A stretch of 64,000 nucleotides of DNA from Skeletonema tropicum. Lineage: Eukaryota > Bacillariophyta > Thalassiosirophyceae > Thalassiosirales > Thalassiosiraceae. Below the pieces are notes generated by a model. That model ran no database searches. It was not told where the DNA came from and was given only the letters and a program-made list of their open reading frames with translations. Location of the stretch: contig CM074144.1 of NCBI GenBank assembly GCA_037178625.1, positions 1,736,001-1,800,000 of the forward strand. Direction: 5' to 3'. Below, piece after piece: positions 11,263-22,200 of this stretch. A program made the position numbers and the translations under genes. Positions within the stretch are counted from its first letter, which is position 1; every line of letters begins with the position of its first letter.

Positions 11263-11805
11263 TTTTTTGGCTATATTTGTCTGCACAAGAAAGAAATACA
11301 GGTACAGGGAAGGTTTTTTGTCAATTTAGTCTTTAGTTTTCTTCTTGACAAGAAACTGCTGTCATTCTTTTTTGTAAATCTGTGCGGTGAACAATTTTGC
11401 TAATCACATAGCAGATGCCTACCCTACTTCCACGTTTTGTTTGGCTTGGTGATGATTTTTGTAATCCTCTTCGTCAGATTCCTCCTATCTATCTCAAATG
11501 AAGACTCCCTTCATTGCTGTTGCGTACGTTGTTTTAGTGATCTCCTCCAACTTTCTCTTGTTGTACCTGTTCTTCGTCTGCTCCGCCTTTCGCTTCCTTT
11601 TTTAAAATTGTGCGGTGCACATTTTTACAAATTTACTACCCCGTGTTTCTGCTCCACGTTTCCCCCTAAGTGTGTTACCCACTTCGCTCGCTTCTTTAAA
11701 ATTGTGCAGTGCGCATTTTTACAAATTTGATTGTTGAGTGAATTGTGCAGTGAACGATGTTGCTTTTCCCTCTTGAATAGATTTACTAAGTAGTCTGCAG
11801 AAAAG
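11263..11805. other. No gene recognised
   Basis: AT-rich sequence with two copies of 'aaaattgtgc(g/a)gtg(c/a)' near 11605 and 11698, each followed by 'ttttacaaatt'. This suggests decayed repeat DNA. The open frames here are short and have no recognisable domain. Confidence 0.4.
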
Positions 11806-11942
11806 AGATTGCCACCCCCGGGGATCGAACCCGGTGCCTCACAAATTAACACGCATGAAAAGAGATTGTCACCCCGGGGATCGAACCCGGTGCATCACAA
11901 ATTCACATGCACGCTCAAACCAACTACACTAAGGGGTCGTCA
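11806..11942 (-). other. tRNA-like sequence with partial tandem duplicate
   Basis: On the minus strand an A-box-like TTAGTGTAGTTGG (11932-11920) and a B-box GGGTTCGATCCCC (about 11889-11877) are spaced as in a tRNA gene. The hairpin TGCAT/ATGCA sits where an anticodon arm would be, but its loop is too long and the acceptor ends do not pair. The anticodon-arm to 3' half is repeated at 11860-11806 with a second GGGTTCGATCCCC. I call it a tRNA pseudogene or SINE head, not a functional tRNA. Confidence 0.55.
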
Positions 11943-12010
11943 CTGACACTGTGGCACAAATATAATAAATAGTATGAGAATTCTATGCTAGGAATCGAAC
12001 CCCTCTTTAA

Positions 12011-12075
12011 CCAAGTAAATAGCTCCTGAATACCATCCTAAACTAATAACTTATATTTATGTAAAAAAAAAAAAA
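12011..12075 (+). repeat. Retroposon 3' tail with poly(A)
   Basis: 'agctcctgaataccatcc' and its flanks match the 3' end of the retroelement fragment at 28489-28559, and both copies end in an A run (13 A here, 21 A there). This is a severely 5'-truncated copy of the same element, or a SINE using its tail. Confidence 0.65.
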
Positions 12076-12084
12076 CTACACCAA

Positions 12085-12260
12085 CACTACCTACATCATT
12101 GCAGAGCAACTTTATAGCCGAATTCCGTTGTAAAAAGACAACTAACAAACCAAACTGCAAATGGCTGACTGCAAAATGACACAATACTCGACAGGCCCCG
12201 AGGGCCCGCGCTGAACCCGCCACAGGCACCACCACACCACCACTCTCGCCACATTCTGCG
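12085..12260 (+). repeat. Dispersed repeat family copy 2
   Basis: 'cattgcagagcaactttata' and 'aggccccgagggcccgcgc' recur in inverted orientation at 41480-41700. The GC-rich palindrome-like core is shared with the copies near 11000 and 47000. Confidence 0.6.
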
Positions 12261-12576
12261 CGCCCCTGTTTATATAAGAATTGAGCACACCAATAGCTCT
12301 TTTTCTAACAACAGAATCTCCAGAGCTTGCTTTTATTGTAACATTATCAATGTTAGCAGCTTCAAACAATAAACTCCTATCTGCTGCTTGTTCTTCCCTT
12401 TCACAGCGTTGTTTCGAGCTTCTTTTCGCTTCGTCGTCAATAAAAACATTAGAGTCATGACCTCGCCCACTCTTCTTCCTCCTAAACTTCTTTTCAAATG
12501 CGTCGTTCCCAGCAATCGCTTCGAATTGATCCATTTTCATGGCTTTGCGCTCAAGTCTACTCAAGAAGGAATCCAT
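12142..12576 (-). CDS. Hypothetical protein, C-terminus probably repeat-derived
   Basis: The 144-residue frame starts at an ATG at 12576. Residues 1-105 look like ordinary coding sequence: a basic patch 'KKFRRKKSGRG' and a charged, helical middle. From about residue 109 the frame runs into the repeat at 12085-12260, so the original C-terminus was probably replaced by the insertion. No family is recognised. Confidence 0.35.
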   Translation of the reverse strand: MDSFLSRLERKAMKMDQFEAIAGNDAFEKKFRRKKSGRGHDSNVFIDDEAKRSSKQRCEREEQAADRSLLFEAANIDNVTIKASSGDSVVRKRAIGVLNSYINRGAQNVARVVVWWCLWRVQRGPSGPVEYCVILQSAICSLVC

Positions 12577-12657
12577 GACGATTCAGCAAGAGGTGTTGTG
12601 GCTTTGATAGTGAGAACAAGGAGAGAGAGATCCTCTCAAGCTCGAATGCCCCATGAG

Positions 12658-12740
12658 TAAAAACATTTACAAAAACATCTACTAAAACATCTACTAAAAC
12701 ATCTACAAAAACATCTACTAAAACATCTACAAACTCTTAA
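12658..12740 (+). repeat. Short tandem repeat, 12-bp period
   Basis: About six imperfect copies of aaaacatctact/a lie directly 3' of the small gene region. This is simple-sequence DNA. The minus-strand frame over it reads Cys-Phe-Ser-Arg repeats and is judged spurious. Confidence 0.85.
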
Positions 12741-12922
12741 AAAGGGATACAAAAACCCAAAACACAGTGAATATGAAAAAGTAGTTATTTGAATTATCAG
12801 GTCATAAACGAAGTCTAAAAGTAAATCGAAATCATGGTGGATGAAAAGAAAACAAATCAGATCAACCCCCAGAGGGGGTAGATCTGATTTCAACACTGCT
12901 GCTAATCTATTGGCTTCCAATC

Positions 12923-13333
12923 TTATTGCTCCGGATCAAAAACATTGAATGATTCTTCGCTCTGTGATTCTTCATCCGAAAATGGAGAAGATGAATAAAT
13001 ATAATATACTCCAGAGCTAGTGGAATTTGAATGTACAGATTCGTCGTCTAGGTCAGATTCATCACTTCGATCGTCAAAATCGGTTACAATCAAAGGCAAG
13101 TGGATATGAGGACGTCCAGTGCTATGATATTCATGTCGAATAAAGACATGGGAAACTGGCCCAACATCGACAACTCCGTCAACGCAATACTTCATTAGAT
13201 ACTTGATAGGACGAATCGTATTCGTATACGAGAGTCTACTCAAAGCTGTATAGATATCTGCACGCCTCCAAGCATAAAAATAAACTGGTGGATCATAAAG
13301 ATTAGCGATAATATCATTCCCTTCCCACAACAT
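12923..13333 (-). CDS. Hypothetical protein, possible helicase-fragment remnant
   Basis: The frame is 136 residues from an ATG at 13333. 'IYTALSR' resembles helicase motif VI of Pif1-type enzymes and 'IKYLMKY' is reminiscent of a Helitron Rep segment, but neither is followed by the expected sequence and the two belong to different proteins. The last 60 residues are acidic and serine-rich. It lies on the transposase strand. No firm assignment is possible. Confidence 0.3.
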   Translation of the reverse strand: MLWEGNDIIANLYDPPVYFYAWRRADIYTALSRLSYTNTIRPIKYLMKYCVDGVVDVGPVSHVFIRHEYHSTGRPHIHLPLIVTDFDDRSDESDLDDESVHSNSTSSGVYYIYSSSPFSDEESQSEESFNVFDPEQ

Positions 13334-13683
13334 GATACTGTGTATGATAATCCACAATTAGTTGCCGCTCCTGTGGTTGATGCTCCTGTAGATGCCGTAT
13401 ATATGCATAGAGAATACCAGCAATGCGATATTATTATGGGCGGACGATGGATGGCCAATCATGGTTGATGTGACTTTTGGCTTTTGGGTGATGGCTGAAA
13501 TCGTCTGTCATCTCCCAAAGTGCCTTCTAAAAATTCCCATTTGAGAAAAAAGCTGTTATTTGTTGAGAAGCCTCTCTGTCATTGCTCACCCCGCCGTCAT
13601 TTTTTTTCATTCTCATTCAACATTCAACGCATGCTTACAACGCTCATAAAATCATCCAGACAGAAGTGAACCATAGCATCATC

Positions 13684-15290
13684 ATGGAGGGAAGTGACGC
13701 ATCCGACGACGACAGCGTCCCACAAATTCGACAGCAACAGCGTCGTCGTATTGAAGATCCTGCTATTGATCGTCGTATTTTGGCCGCCGCTGCAAACCGT
13801 GCTGCCGCTGACAATGGTCACGTTGCTGATGCTGCAATCGGTGCCGCTGACAATGGTCACGTTGCTAATGCTGCAATCGGTGCCGCTGCAATCGGTGCCG
13901 CTGCCAATGGTCGCGTTCCTAATGCTGCAAACGGTGCCGCTGTCAATGGTCGTGTTGAAAATCCAGATGCTGTGATGGATCCAGCCGAAGAAGCTTGGCT
14001 AGAACGTATTGGATCTCTTACGTTCGAGAGCATGAAACTCAATTGTTCCCAATCGTCCGTGTACCGATACAAGACTCAATTACTACCAGAGCCACTGGTT
14101 GATAGTGACCCGGACGACAGTGACGATGATGACCAAGTCGCGCCCACACTTTCCAATGTGAGTCACGTAGCGAGCCTCGGCACGAACTATGAGAATCAGG
14201 AGCACACCTATCTCGTCGGAATCATCGCCAGTGTGAAAATGACCAGCAGCGTCCCAATTACTGCGTACAGTAGAGGAGGCAATCAACAAAACCGAGGGAG
14301 AAATCAGCAAATGAATGGTGTTCAACGCATGGCAACTTGCGTGGATCCGGAAGGTGCTGCTGGAAATAACGTTTTCGTAGTTATCGAGCAGCGAAGTAAC
14401 GGGATACTTTTTGCAAATGACATTGTCAGCCGTGACGAAGGCCAAATTCGTAAGTGATAGTTATGTTACCTTACCTTTATTCACGTACACACTTTTCTAA
14501 CCCTCTTATCCATCCACACCATCTCCCAGGCGTTGGTTCGTATGTATTGATCATATCACCCATGGTTCGAAACGCTATGAGAAATAATCTGCCCATTGTC
14601 GAGACAAAGCATCCTTTCATAGCTTTGAAGCCAAACTTCACGTTGCGCACTGTTCCTCCCATCTTTGACACTACGTCAACCACAGGGATTATCCTCAATC
14701 GCTGCCAAATGACATTGAGGAGTCTATCGATTCAGCCGACCCCATGTACTGGGTCTTTTTGTGACTTGGCATGCTTCTCAAATGGATATAACCAGACTCC
14801 CGCAACAAGCTGTGCTTGCTTCCGTGGTTCAAACATGGGGGGACATGTGATTCCGAGTCTTACTCTATCTATTTCCTGTGATGGTGTAGCTCCAGATCTC
14901 ATCGTTGAGGGATTCACCAGCAAGAGGTTCGTGGAGGATATGCTATTGCAAAATGAACGGCCCCCTGCTGTACGTCCTATCCATTACTTTCGAAACATGA
15001 ATTTTGTTGTGAAGAGAGTAAAGAAGTGTCTCAGGTACGTCAACAACCATGGAGGATGGACGATTGTTGCCTGGACCCGCCAAGCTGTCGTTGAAGATCA
15101 TGGAGCTAACCAGCTTCAAAATAATAATGCCGGCATGAACAACCAAAACAACAACAACAACAACATTGAGGCTGGAACAGCTAATATCCATTTGGTGAAA
15201 GCGGTTCCGACAACTCCCAATGCAGTCGATCGCAACGTACTCAATGACAAGAAGATCAATCTCAATAGATTGGTTGCGATGATGGGATAA
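13684..15290 (+). CDS. Unknown two-exon protein, possible ssDNA-binding Helitron helper
   Basis: Exons 13684-14449 and 14530-15290 join in frame across an 80-bp GT-AG intron to give 508 residues. The ATG at 13684 is chosen because the frame upstream has no ATG. Residues about 35-95 are Ala-rich imperfect repeats ('DNGHVADAAIGA'). The middle has two beta-rich stretches ('TYLVGIIASVKM' and, across the splice, 'GSYVLIISPM') that could be OB folds, and a Cys cluster C-x4-C-x3-C ... C-x-C that could be a zinc site inside an OB fold, as in RPA1. The tail is Asn-rich. It is convergent with the Rep-helicase gene, the stops being about 100 bp apart. Plant Helitrons carry RPA-like genes, so a helper role is plausible but inferred. 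Confidence 0.55.
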
Positions 15291-15390
15291 ACATTCCTTT
15301 TGAGTCTGGCAGCAGACCATGCATGGCTTCCATATTTCCAATATGTATTTACATTACATTTGTAGCATGTAATCAAGTAACTATATATAT

Positions 15391-15933
15391 TTATTCATCA
15401 AAATCGTTGTCACCTACGTCGGTAGTGCTGTAATGATTGACATCACCTTCATCGTTTTGCCCAGCACACGATTCAACTGTTATAACGTATCTGCACTTAT
15501 TTTCATTGTCATCATCGTTCAAATTTCTTACGATCGTCTCAGCCAATTCAATTCTGTGAAGTGTTGGGACATTCGTTCTTCCTGCCGTTCTTATTTTGTC
15601 TCTCCATAATCCTTCAACGTATAATCGATAACTTTTGTCCTTCAGGCGAGGGCCTGTGATGAAGGCTCCAATAGCCCATGGTCTCAGCGTTACAGGAGAC
15701 GTACCAGATGAGCCGTAACCTGTGTTGTGCTCGTGTATTCGTCTTCTCATATTTTCAGTCTCGCCAGTGTATGTTACACGCTTATCTCTCAAACTGTACA
15801 GAATGTAAATGAATCCATTTGAATCAACTGGAAGTTCAAAGTGCACACTCCTGAAAGGGAAACAATTACGAAGATCAATTCCAAACGTTGGTTGTTGAAC
15901 GGAGTTATCGCGGTTGACTGTTAGCATTGCCAC
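15391..15933 (-). CDS. GIY-YIG nuclease domain (severed C-terminal part of the transposase)
   Basis: About 180 residues are in frame with the helicase once the SINE and one target duplication are discounted. 'NGFIYILYS' (near 15813) and 'YTGETENMRRRIHEHN' (near 15771) are the GIY and YIG strands and the helix bearing the catalytic Arg; downstream acidic and Asn residues could supply the metal-binding Glu. The tail after 'AETIVRNLNDDD' is acidic. GIY-YIG domains cut DNA in homing endonucleases, UvrC and Penelope-like retroelements. Here one would give the Helitron a second nuclease. Whether any of it is still translated is unknown. Confidence 0.8.
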   Translation of the reverse strand: MAMLTVNRDNSVQQPTFGIDLRNCFPFRSVHFELPVDSNGFIYILYSLRDKRVTYTGETENMRRRIHEHNTGYGSSGTSPVTLRPWAIGAFITGPRLKDKSYRLYVEGLWRDKIRTAGRTNVPTLHRIELAETIVRNLNDDDNENKCRYVITVESCAGQNDEGDVNHYSTTDVGDNDFDE

Positions 15934-15951
15934 TATATCAGATATCATTCG

Positions 15952-16265
15952 AGAGGTGGTGTGGTGTAGTGGTATCACCGCCTCTCTTCTGGTTTGGGGT
16001 CTTGGGTTCGAGTCTCCCCCGTGCCAAATCCTGGCTGTTTGAGGTGTCGCAGCTCGGAGTGCGATCTGGGAAAAAAGACCATTACTTGGTTTGGAATTTC
16101 ATATCACTGCCTCTTTGCTAATTCCGGGGTGATGGAAAAACTGTTGGTTATTTGCTTAATTACACTCGGAGGGTAGTAACTTGTGACATTGCTCTAGATA
16201 ATTGTAGATAATTTCGCCCCTGGAGGGCCAACCATGACGTACTTTAAGATTTCCGTTAATTTTTT
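15952..16265 (+). mobile_element. tRNA-headed SINE, 314 bp, 18-bp target duplication
   Basis: It is flanked by identical direct repeats TATATCAGATATCATTCG at 15934-15951 and 16266-16283. The 5' end carries RNA polymerase III promoter boxes spaced as in a tRNA: A box TGGTGTAGTGG (15962-15972) and B box GGTTCGAGTC (16005-16014). The acceptor and anticodon arms pair poorly, as in SINEs. The body is non-coding and the element ends in a T run (pol III stop) rather than poly(A). It sits inside the transposase coding sequence. Confidence 0.85.
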
Positions 16266-19200
16266 TATATCAGATATCATTCGCGTATACTCTGTAGGTT
16301 TTTGAATAAGCTTGCACATGAGATTTATGGCAAATTGCTTCTCACCGATAATCCATGTGAATGTAGACTCTTCCGAGCGACTCGTGGAGACAACAACCTG
16401 GTCCTTGCACCAAGGTGCGTTCTGGCGAGAAAATTCTACAGCTATACCGGGCGAAAGCGTTTGACCTTGAGCTTTGCTAATTGTCGTGGCTCCGAGTGGC
16501 TTCAATGCGTATTGCTCCCTCTTTGCCTGAAACCCGCCACGTACATTACATACTCTGTTATGATTGGCAAGTGGAATTCGAACCCTCTTCCATTTCCTTT
16601 GTTGTATCAGTTCTTCTTTCGTTGGGCATTGACTTTCATCATTGAAATTGACGACATCACCAGGCGGTGGGATTAGTACTTCTATCGGGCTTCTTCGATC
16701 AACACGTTCTTGGCTCGGGACATCGTATATAACAGCAATTTGCGACTGATAATATTGAGGACCACTTCCACCAGAACTAGTATCATTCATTGTGATTTCA
16801 AATTGACTCCCTTTTGAAAGCACCAGAGTTTGTACCTCGCGAAGAGTCTTATTCAAGCTTGATATTGTCGACTGAGTAGCATTCGTCCATTCGTGGGAGC
16901 CATGAATCCGCTGTAAATCGTTCGCCTCAATAATGACATGATTGATATCAGGATGTCTCATAAAGTAATCTCTTTCTTGTTCAACCAAGGCTGCTAACGC
17001 ATTATATGTTTCATCACGTCTTGAAAAGCATCTCATCATCAGTGGAGGTACATCTCTCCAATTTGGTTTAAACGTGAGCTTCCGACTAACAAGGTCTCTG
17101 AATTCTGATACCAAATGCTGATCTTGTTGCAATTTAAAAGGATCCATCCGAGCAATTTGTTGTATGCGTATGAAGTCTTGGTCTCCGTGGGCTCTGACAG
17201 AATGATTCAACTCAATCAACTGAAAGCACGTGTACATGAACGAAGATAGTAATAATGGGGTCCCGTTGATTGCTCCACCTTGTGTGTGATCCATATTTGA
17301 AATCAACAAAACTCCTCCGAATGGTTGGCTGGATCTCCTAACCTTACGAAGGATCATCTCTGTGACTGCCAAATGCTCGGAAGATAGCTGGTAAAATTCA
17401 TCAAAAAATAAGATGTCCATCGTTCTAAGCTTGTATACATGAAGTGGATCACGCTCAATCTTCATCATCACCAGCTCGGCTTGTCTACTGGGCGGAGCAT
17501 TATTCTGATGAGGATCAATACGAAAGAGAGAGTGCCAATGGATTCCGCCGATTCGAGCAGCATTAATTCCTGATATTGAAGTTGGGCATACATTCAAACC
17601 TTGAGATATAGCGAATAGAATGCAATAAAGAGACACGAAACTTTTCCCAGCACCGGGGCATCCATGAATAATCGTATTTGTGCATTGCAGAAGAGATTCG
17701 GAATCTGCATATGAACGAATCTCCTTTGCTACAACTCCAACAGCAAACTTTTGCTCATTGTAGGACTGGAGAGTTTGCCCTTCGGATTGTACCAACACTT
17801 CCTCTGGAATCCAATGTATCGGATTCATACGCGAACAATTCATCAATGCTTCTGTTTCTGGAGTGTTCTCTACCGTGACTTGATGGTCAATTGCATTGAG
17901 CTGGGCCTCTTTCATCAAACCCCACATTGCAGCTTCATCCCCATCAATCTTCTCCATCAGGCTAACCATTGTAACAGGAGGCAACTCGTGAATTGAGATA
18001 GCATTCAAAAGGACAGCATCAAGTATCACTTGATTGGCAATCAAAATGTAATGCTCAGCCTTGGATAATGAGAATGGACTGAAAACAAGTTGTTCCATAA
18101 TGTAACGATACAAAATCTTGCCAGCATCTCGCCGTATTGACTCCTCGTCATCATCCGTTCCCATCAACTTAGCAGCACGGAAGCAATCTCTCATTGATGG
18201 CCGAAGGAGTATGTCTTTCTCTGTGTCGTATCTTCCCAGTGTGAGGAGGAGATGTATAATAAACTGATGAGGATTGTTCGGCGTGACCATGGAAAATACA
18301 GGTATTGGAGGCAACTGCTTCGAATCATTTTCTATGTACACCTCCATAATTTCTCTCTTCTTCAACTTTTCACCTACAGATAATGAATCGTCATCCTTTT
18401 TGACTACCTCGAGCATCGAAAGCATTTCGTCGATTTCAAGTTGTACTGGCCAGTCAGCCTCTTCGTAATTGGATTTGATGTGGTCAATAAAGATATCTAT
18501 TGCACTCATCCGCAGTTTGGTCCTTCTTCCAAGGCAGTCGAACCAGGCACACATTTGCGGCGCCTCGTCCCAAGATTTTTCAATATCAGCCAACTTCGTT
18601 ACGTTCTTGTGAGTGAGAAAACAACGATAGTAAATCTTCAGCGTATTCGCAAGTCTCAGTATCCTTGGCTCTCTCAACCCAAACAAAGATACCTTATCGA
18701 AGCTACCCTTTCTTTCACTGAACGTCAGCTGTTGAGCATCAGTTATGTGATATTCCATATCCATTCTCTCTCGCCGTCGCTGAGTAGGCACCAAGCAATC
18801 TTGACGATCAGGAGTGTCTTCTGCTTGTTGATTATCATTGCCATTCTCGTTTCTCCCACGCCTCTCAGTTCTTTGTTTCACATCTTGTTTCACTTGTGAT
18901 CTCTGCTCGTACGGCAGAGTGCAGACATCAGTGAAATTCAAGTTAGATAACACCTCGTCACGAAGCAAAACTTTATGAAGCATCTCAGGTAAAGCAATTT
19001 CCCGTCCATTCGGGTGGCTGTAATCACGCTGTTTCTTGTGCCATTCTTCTTCGCGCATCCTCGACGATGTAATCTTTGTATTGTGAAGAAAGGTACTTCC
19101 AGCTTCTATAGCTCCCGTTTTAGGATTAGCGTACAACGTTACGCGATTGTTCTGATCAATTTTGACCTGAGTGTCGAGAAATAGTGAGAAATATAATCTC

Positions 19201-22200
19201 CATAAAATAATCACTTGACACACAGAGATGCACTCACCAAGTATTTGACGACATACTTGCAAACTCCATTTGTATGTAACAGCCACTGTAAGTTTTGCAT
19301 TGACCTCAAGAGCGCGAATAACTCTCTATCTACTGGGCTCATGTTGCAGGTTGCATTGGGTTGACATGCTGTCATATGCCTCGTCGGCTTAAAAAAGGTA
19401 CTTGCATATTCATTGTTCTCTGAATTGTATATCCCAATCTTTTCCAGTACTTAACTCTTTCGTGTTACCTCCCCATTTGCATTCTATTGGTACGAAGCAA
19501 TCTTGCGTTGGATCTGGTGTATCTCTAACACTGTTGAGCTTTCTGCATTTGGTATCATCTTCACCGCCTTCCGATTTAACTCGTTTCTGGCAGCGTGGGG
19601 TGCAGTCATGTCGCAAAACTATATTGGCCAATTGTGTCAATCTAGCAGCGTCTTGTTCATCACTTAACAATCCCTTACTGATCCACTCATGTATCTTTTC
19701 AGGAGGGACAACTTCCAAAACATGCCCAGCAATCAAATCATTGAGGTATTCACGTATATGCTCTTTGTCGATCGAGGATTGGTCGATTGCCAATATCATG
19801 TGAATATGAGAGCAATTACCTATGACACAAAATGACATATCAGCTTCAACTTGAGATAGAAATAAGCTATTGTATCAATTGTAACTAAACTCACCTGCAC
19901 TATCTTGATACTCATGCCTGCCAAATATCGCATTAGATGCCCCAATATGAGTCAATTGATTCTGTATTGCGTTCAAAATGATATCTGTTACATCAAGCCA
20001 TTTCGGAGTCATCTGATGTGTGTACGCATCCTCAAAAGCATTGATGAAATCTCGTTTGTCTCCTTCAGCAATATTCGGATAATGGGGATGATATTTGAGC
20101 CATTCCTGCCTCTCTTTCCATAGAAACTTCGACCGAATCCCGGGGTGAGTTCGGTGGCTCAGTGTCAATGTGTAAAAATGTGACCATTGTATATACTCCA
20201 TCGAAGCACACAGGTTTTGAACATTTCTATACCCATCAGCATCACCCCTCATCTTCTCACGAAATATGTCGTCATTGTCGTCTTCTTCGCGAGGTATCAG
20301 CTTTCTACCACTAACTTTCAAACCTCGTACTGCCATAATCCTCGAATCACCCTTGTTCAGTGCCAAATTAGTCAATGCATCATAGACGTAGCTAGTATGA
20401 TTTGGGTCAGTCGAAGCCGTCGAGAATGGACACATCACTCTCGAACGAAGCTGATCATCGATTGGGGCCATGCCCAAATGACTGTCACCGCTGATTGCAA
20501 ACAGAGGTAATGCACCGAGAGGAGTAAGGTTATCATCAGATGCACAAGAAAAGAAAAGACGGGTAAAGATGGAAGCCTCAGGAAACATCACACACGTCGA
20601 AGTCCCAGGACTTGATGCGCAAAGTTGCTGTACGAAATTCTGTTCCCCTTGAGTACCAGTGAGTGTTTTATTGCGTCTCTTCAAAATAGAACCCATTACA
20701 TTCATCAACACACGTCCGCTCACAATACCTGCACCAGGGCGTTGGTGGAATTCAGTAGGAAATATCCCAGCATCAGTCGTAGGAATGGCATCGCTATTAA
20801 TACCATCACTGCTGTCAAATATATTATCTTGATCAGCATATACAAGGTCATAAGGACAGCTCGTATGTCGATATAAATCATCATTCATTATCATACCCGC
20901 ATCGGTTCCAGCAGCACCTTGAATCAAAGCATCATTATCAGTACCCTCATCGATATCAATTGGAGAGGATTGATTACATTCATCTTCGATATTCAGATCG
21001 TCAAGAGGTTGATCCATTTGATCAACATTAACATCATCGATATTGTCGTCGGCATCATTCCCACCTTCATTATCAGCTTGATCTGTAGTTGCCGAATCAT
21101 CCACGAGATCATGACGTATCAAAACTGTAATTTGATCCTTTGGTTTTGATTTGAAGCACATTCTACAGCACCTCACGTTACACTCAATATTGCTGCAAAC
21201 GAACGATTCCTTACGAGAACAGGGTTGATATTCACCATCTCCTGACCACGCATTACACTTCTTTTTCTGCTTCCTTGGAGTTGGTGATGCGATGAGTGGA
21301 AATCGACAGCATGCACAAATCACGTGACCCTGACCACCCAAAGATTTCAACAGCTCAACTTGATACCTGTCATAATCTTCAATGGGATCTACTCTGACAT
21401 ACAAAGAAACATAATACGATGCATCGTCTTCTTGTATGAAACGTAGATCAGACCCATGCTGATACTGAGAAACAACATCATCATTTTTATACTGCTTCCA
21501 GTATGAATTGAACTTTCCTCCGTATTTCATAAACCTACACCCTTTGAAATTGCGACCGTTACCACCACCATCGACACACAGAAGTACTCTGTGCTCAAAC
21601 TTGTGTCCTCCAGCACTGATTTCTTCGGATACTATATGTCCGCAAGTGACGAACAAGATGAACTTCGTGTTGACCAACGTGTCGTCATCTTCAACTCCAT
21701 TTAAAATGGGTTCGTCGTCGGGTGTAGAATCGAATATCTTGATAGAATCCCCATATGTAGCGAAAAGATTCCGGAAATTGTCGGCAGACAAAAAATATTC
21801 ATGTGGATCACCCGGAACGATCCCGCAGTGTGTGTATTGAAACGCTCTGCAGTTTTCGAAACAGTCAGCTTCTTGAATGGATGCTCCTTCGGTACTCTGA
21901 CGGTCTCTTGTTGAAATACATGATAACCAATATTCGTCAATATATTCCCTTGCCAACTCTCTTTGGTAAAAGTAGTCTCTGTATCAAGTAGATCCCACAA
22001 CTCAGCCGAAGCAGACAATAAACCGAACATCGTCCACACAGGGAGCATATTTATATTCGAACCACGCTTTCCCTCGCACTTTGGTATCGCACGAAATTGA
22101 TATCCAAATCCTGTACTATCCTCTTTTTGCATTACGTTGATGAATCTTATCCAGCTCCGATTGAGTTTTTCTTCTCTCGATTCGCCGTAATCTAAAGTTC

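Noticed and set aside
12923..13333. A second Rep domain (HxH in 'RPHIHLP')
   Set aside because: The motif lacks the preceding hydrophobic strand and any two-tyrosine motif. 'IYTALSR' nearby suggests a helicase instead, so no Rep call was made.
15391..15978. GIY-YIG ORF as an independent gene starting at its own Met
   Set aside because: Its first 14 codons lie in the SINE and the target duplication. The frame is continuous with the helicase once the insertion is discounted, so it is better read as the severed transposase end.
15952..16022. Functional tRNA gene
   Set aside because: A and B boxes are good, but acceptor, anticodon and T stems do not pair properly. The target duplication shows it is the head of a SINE.
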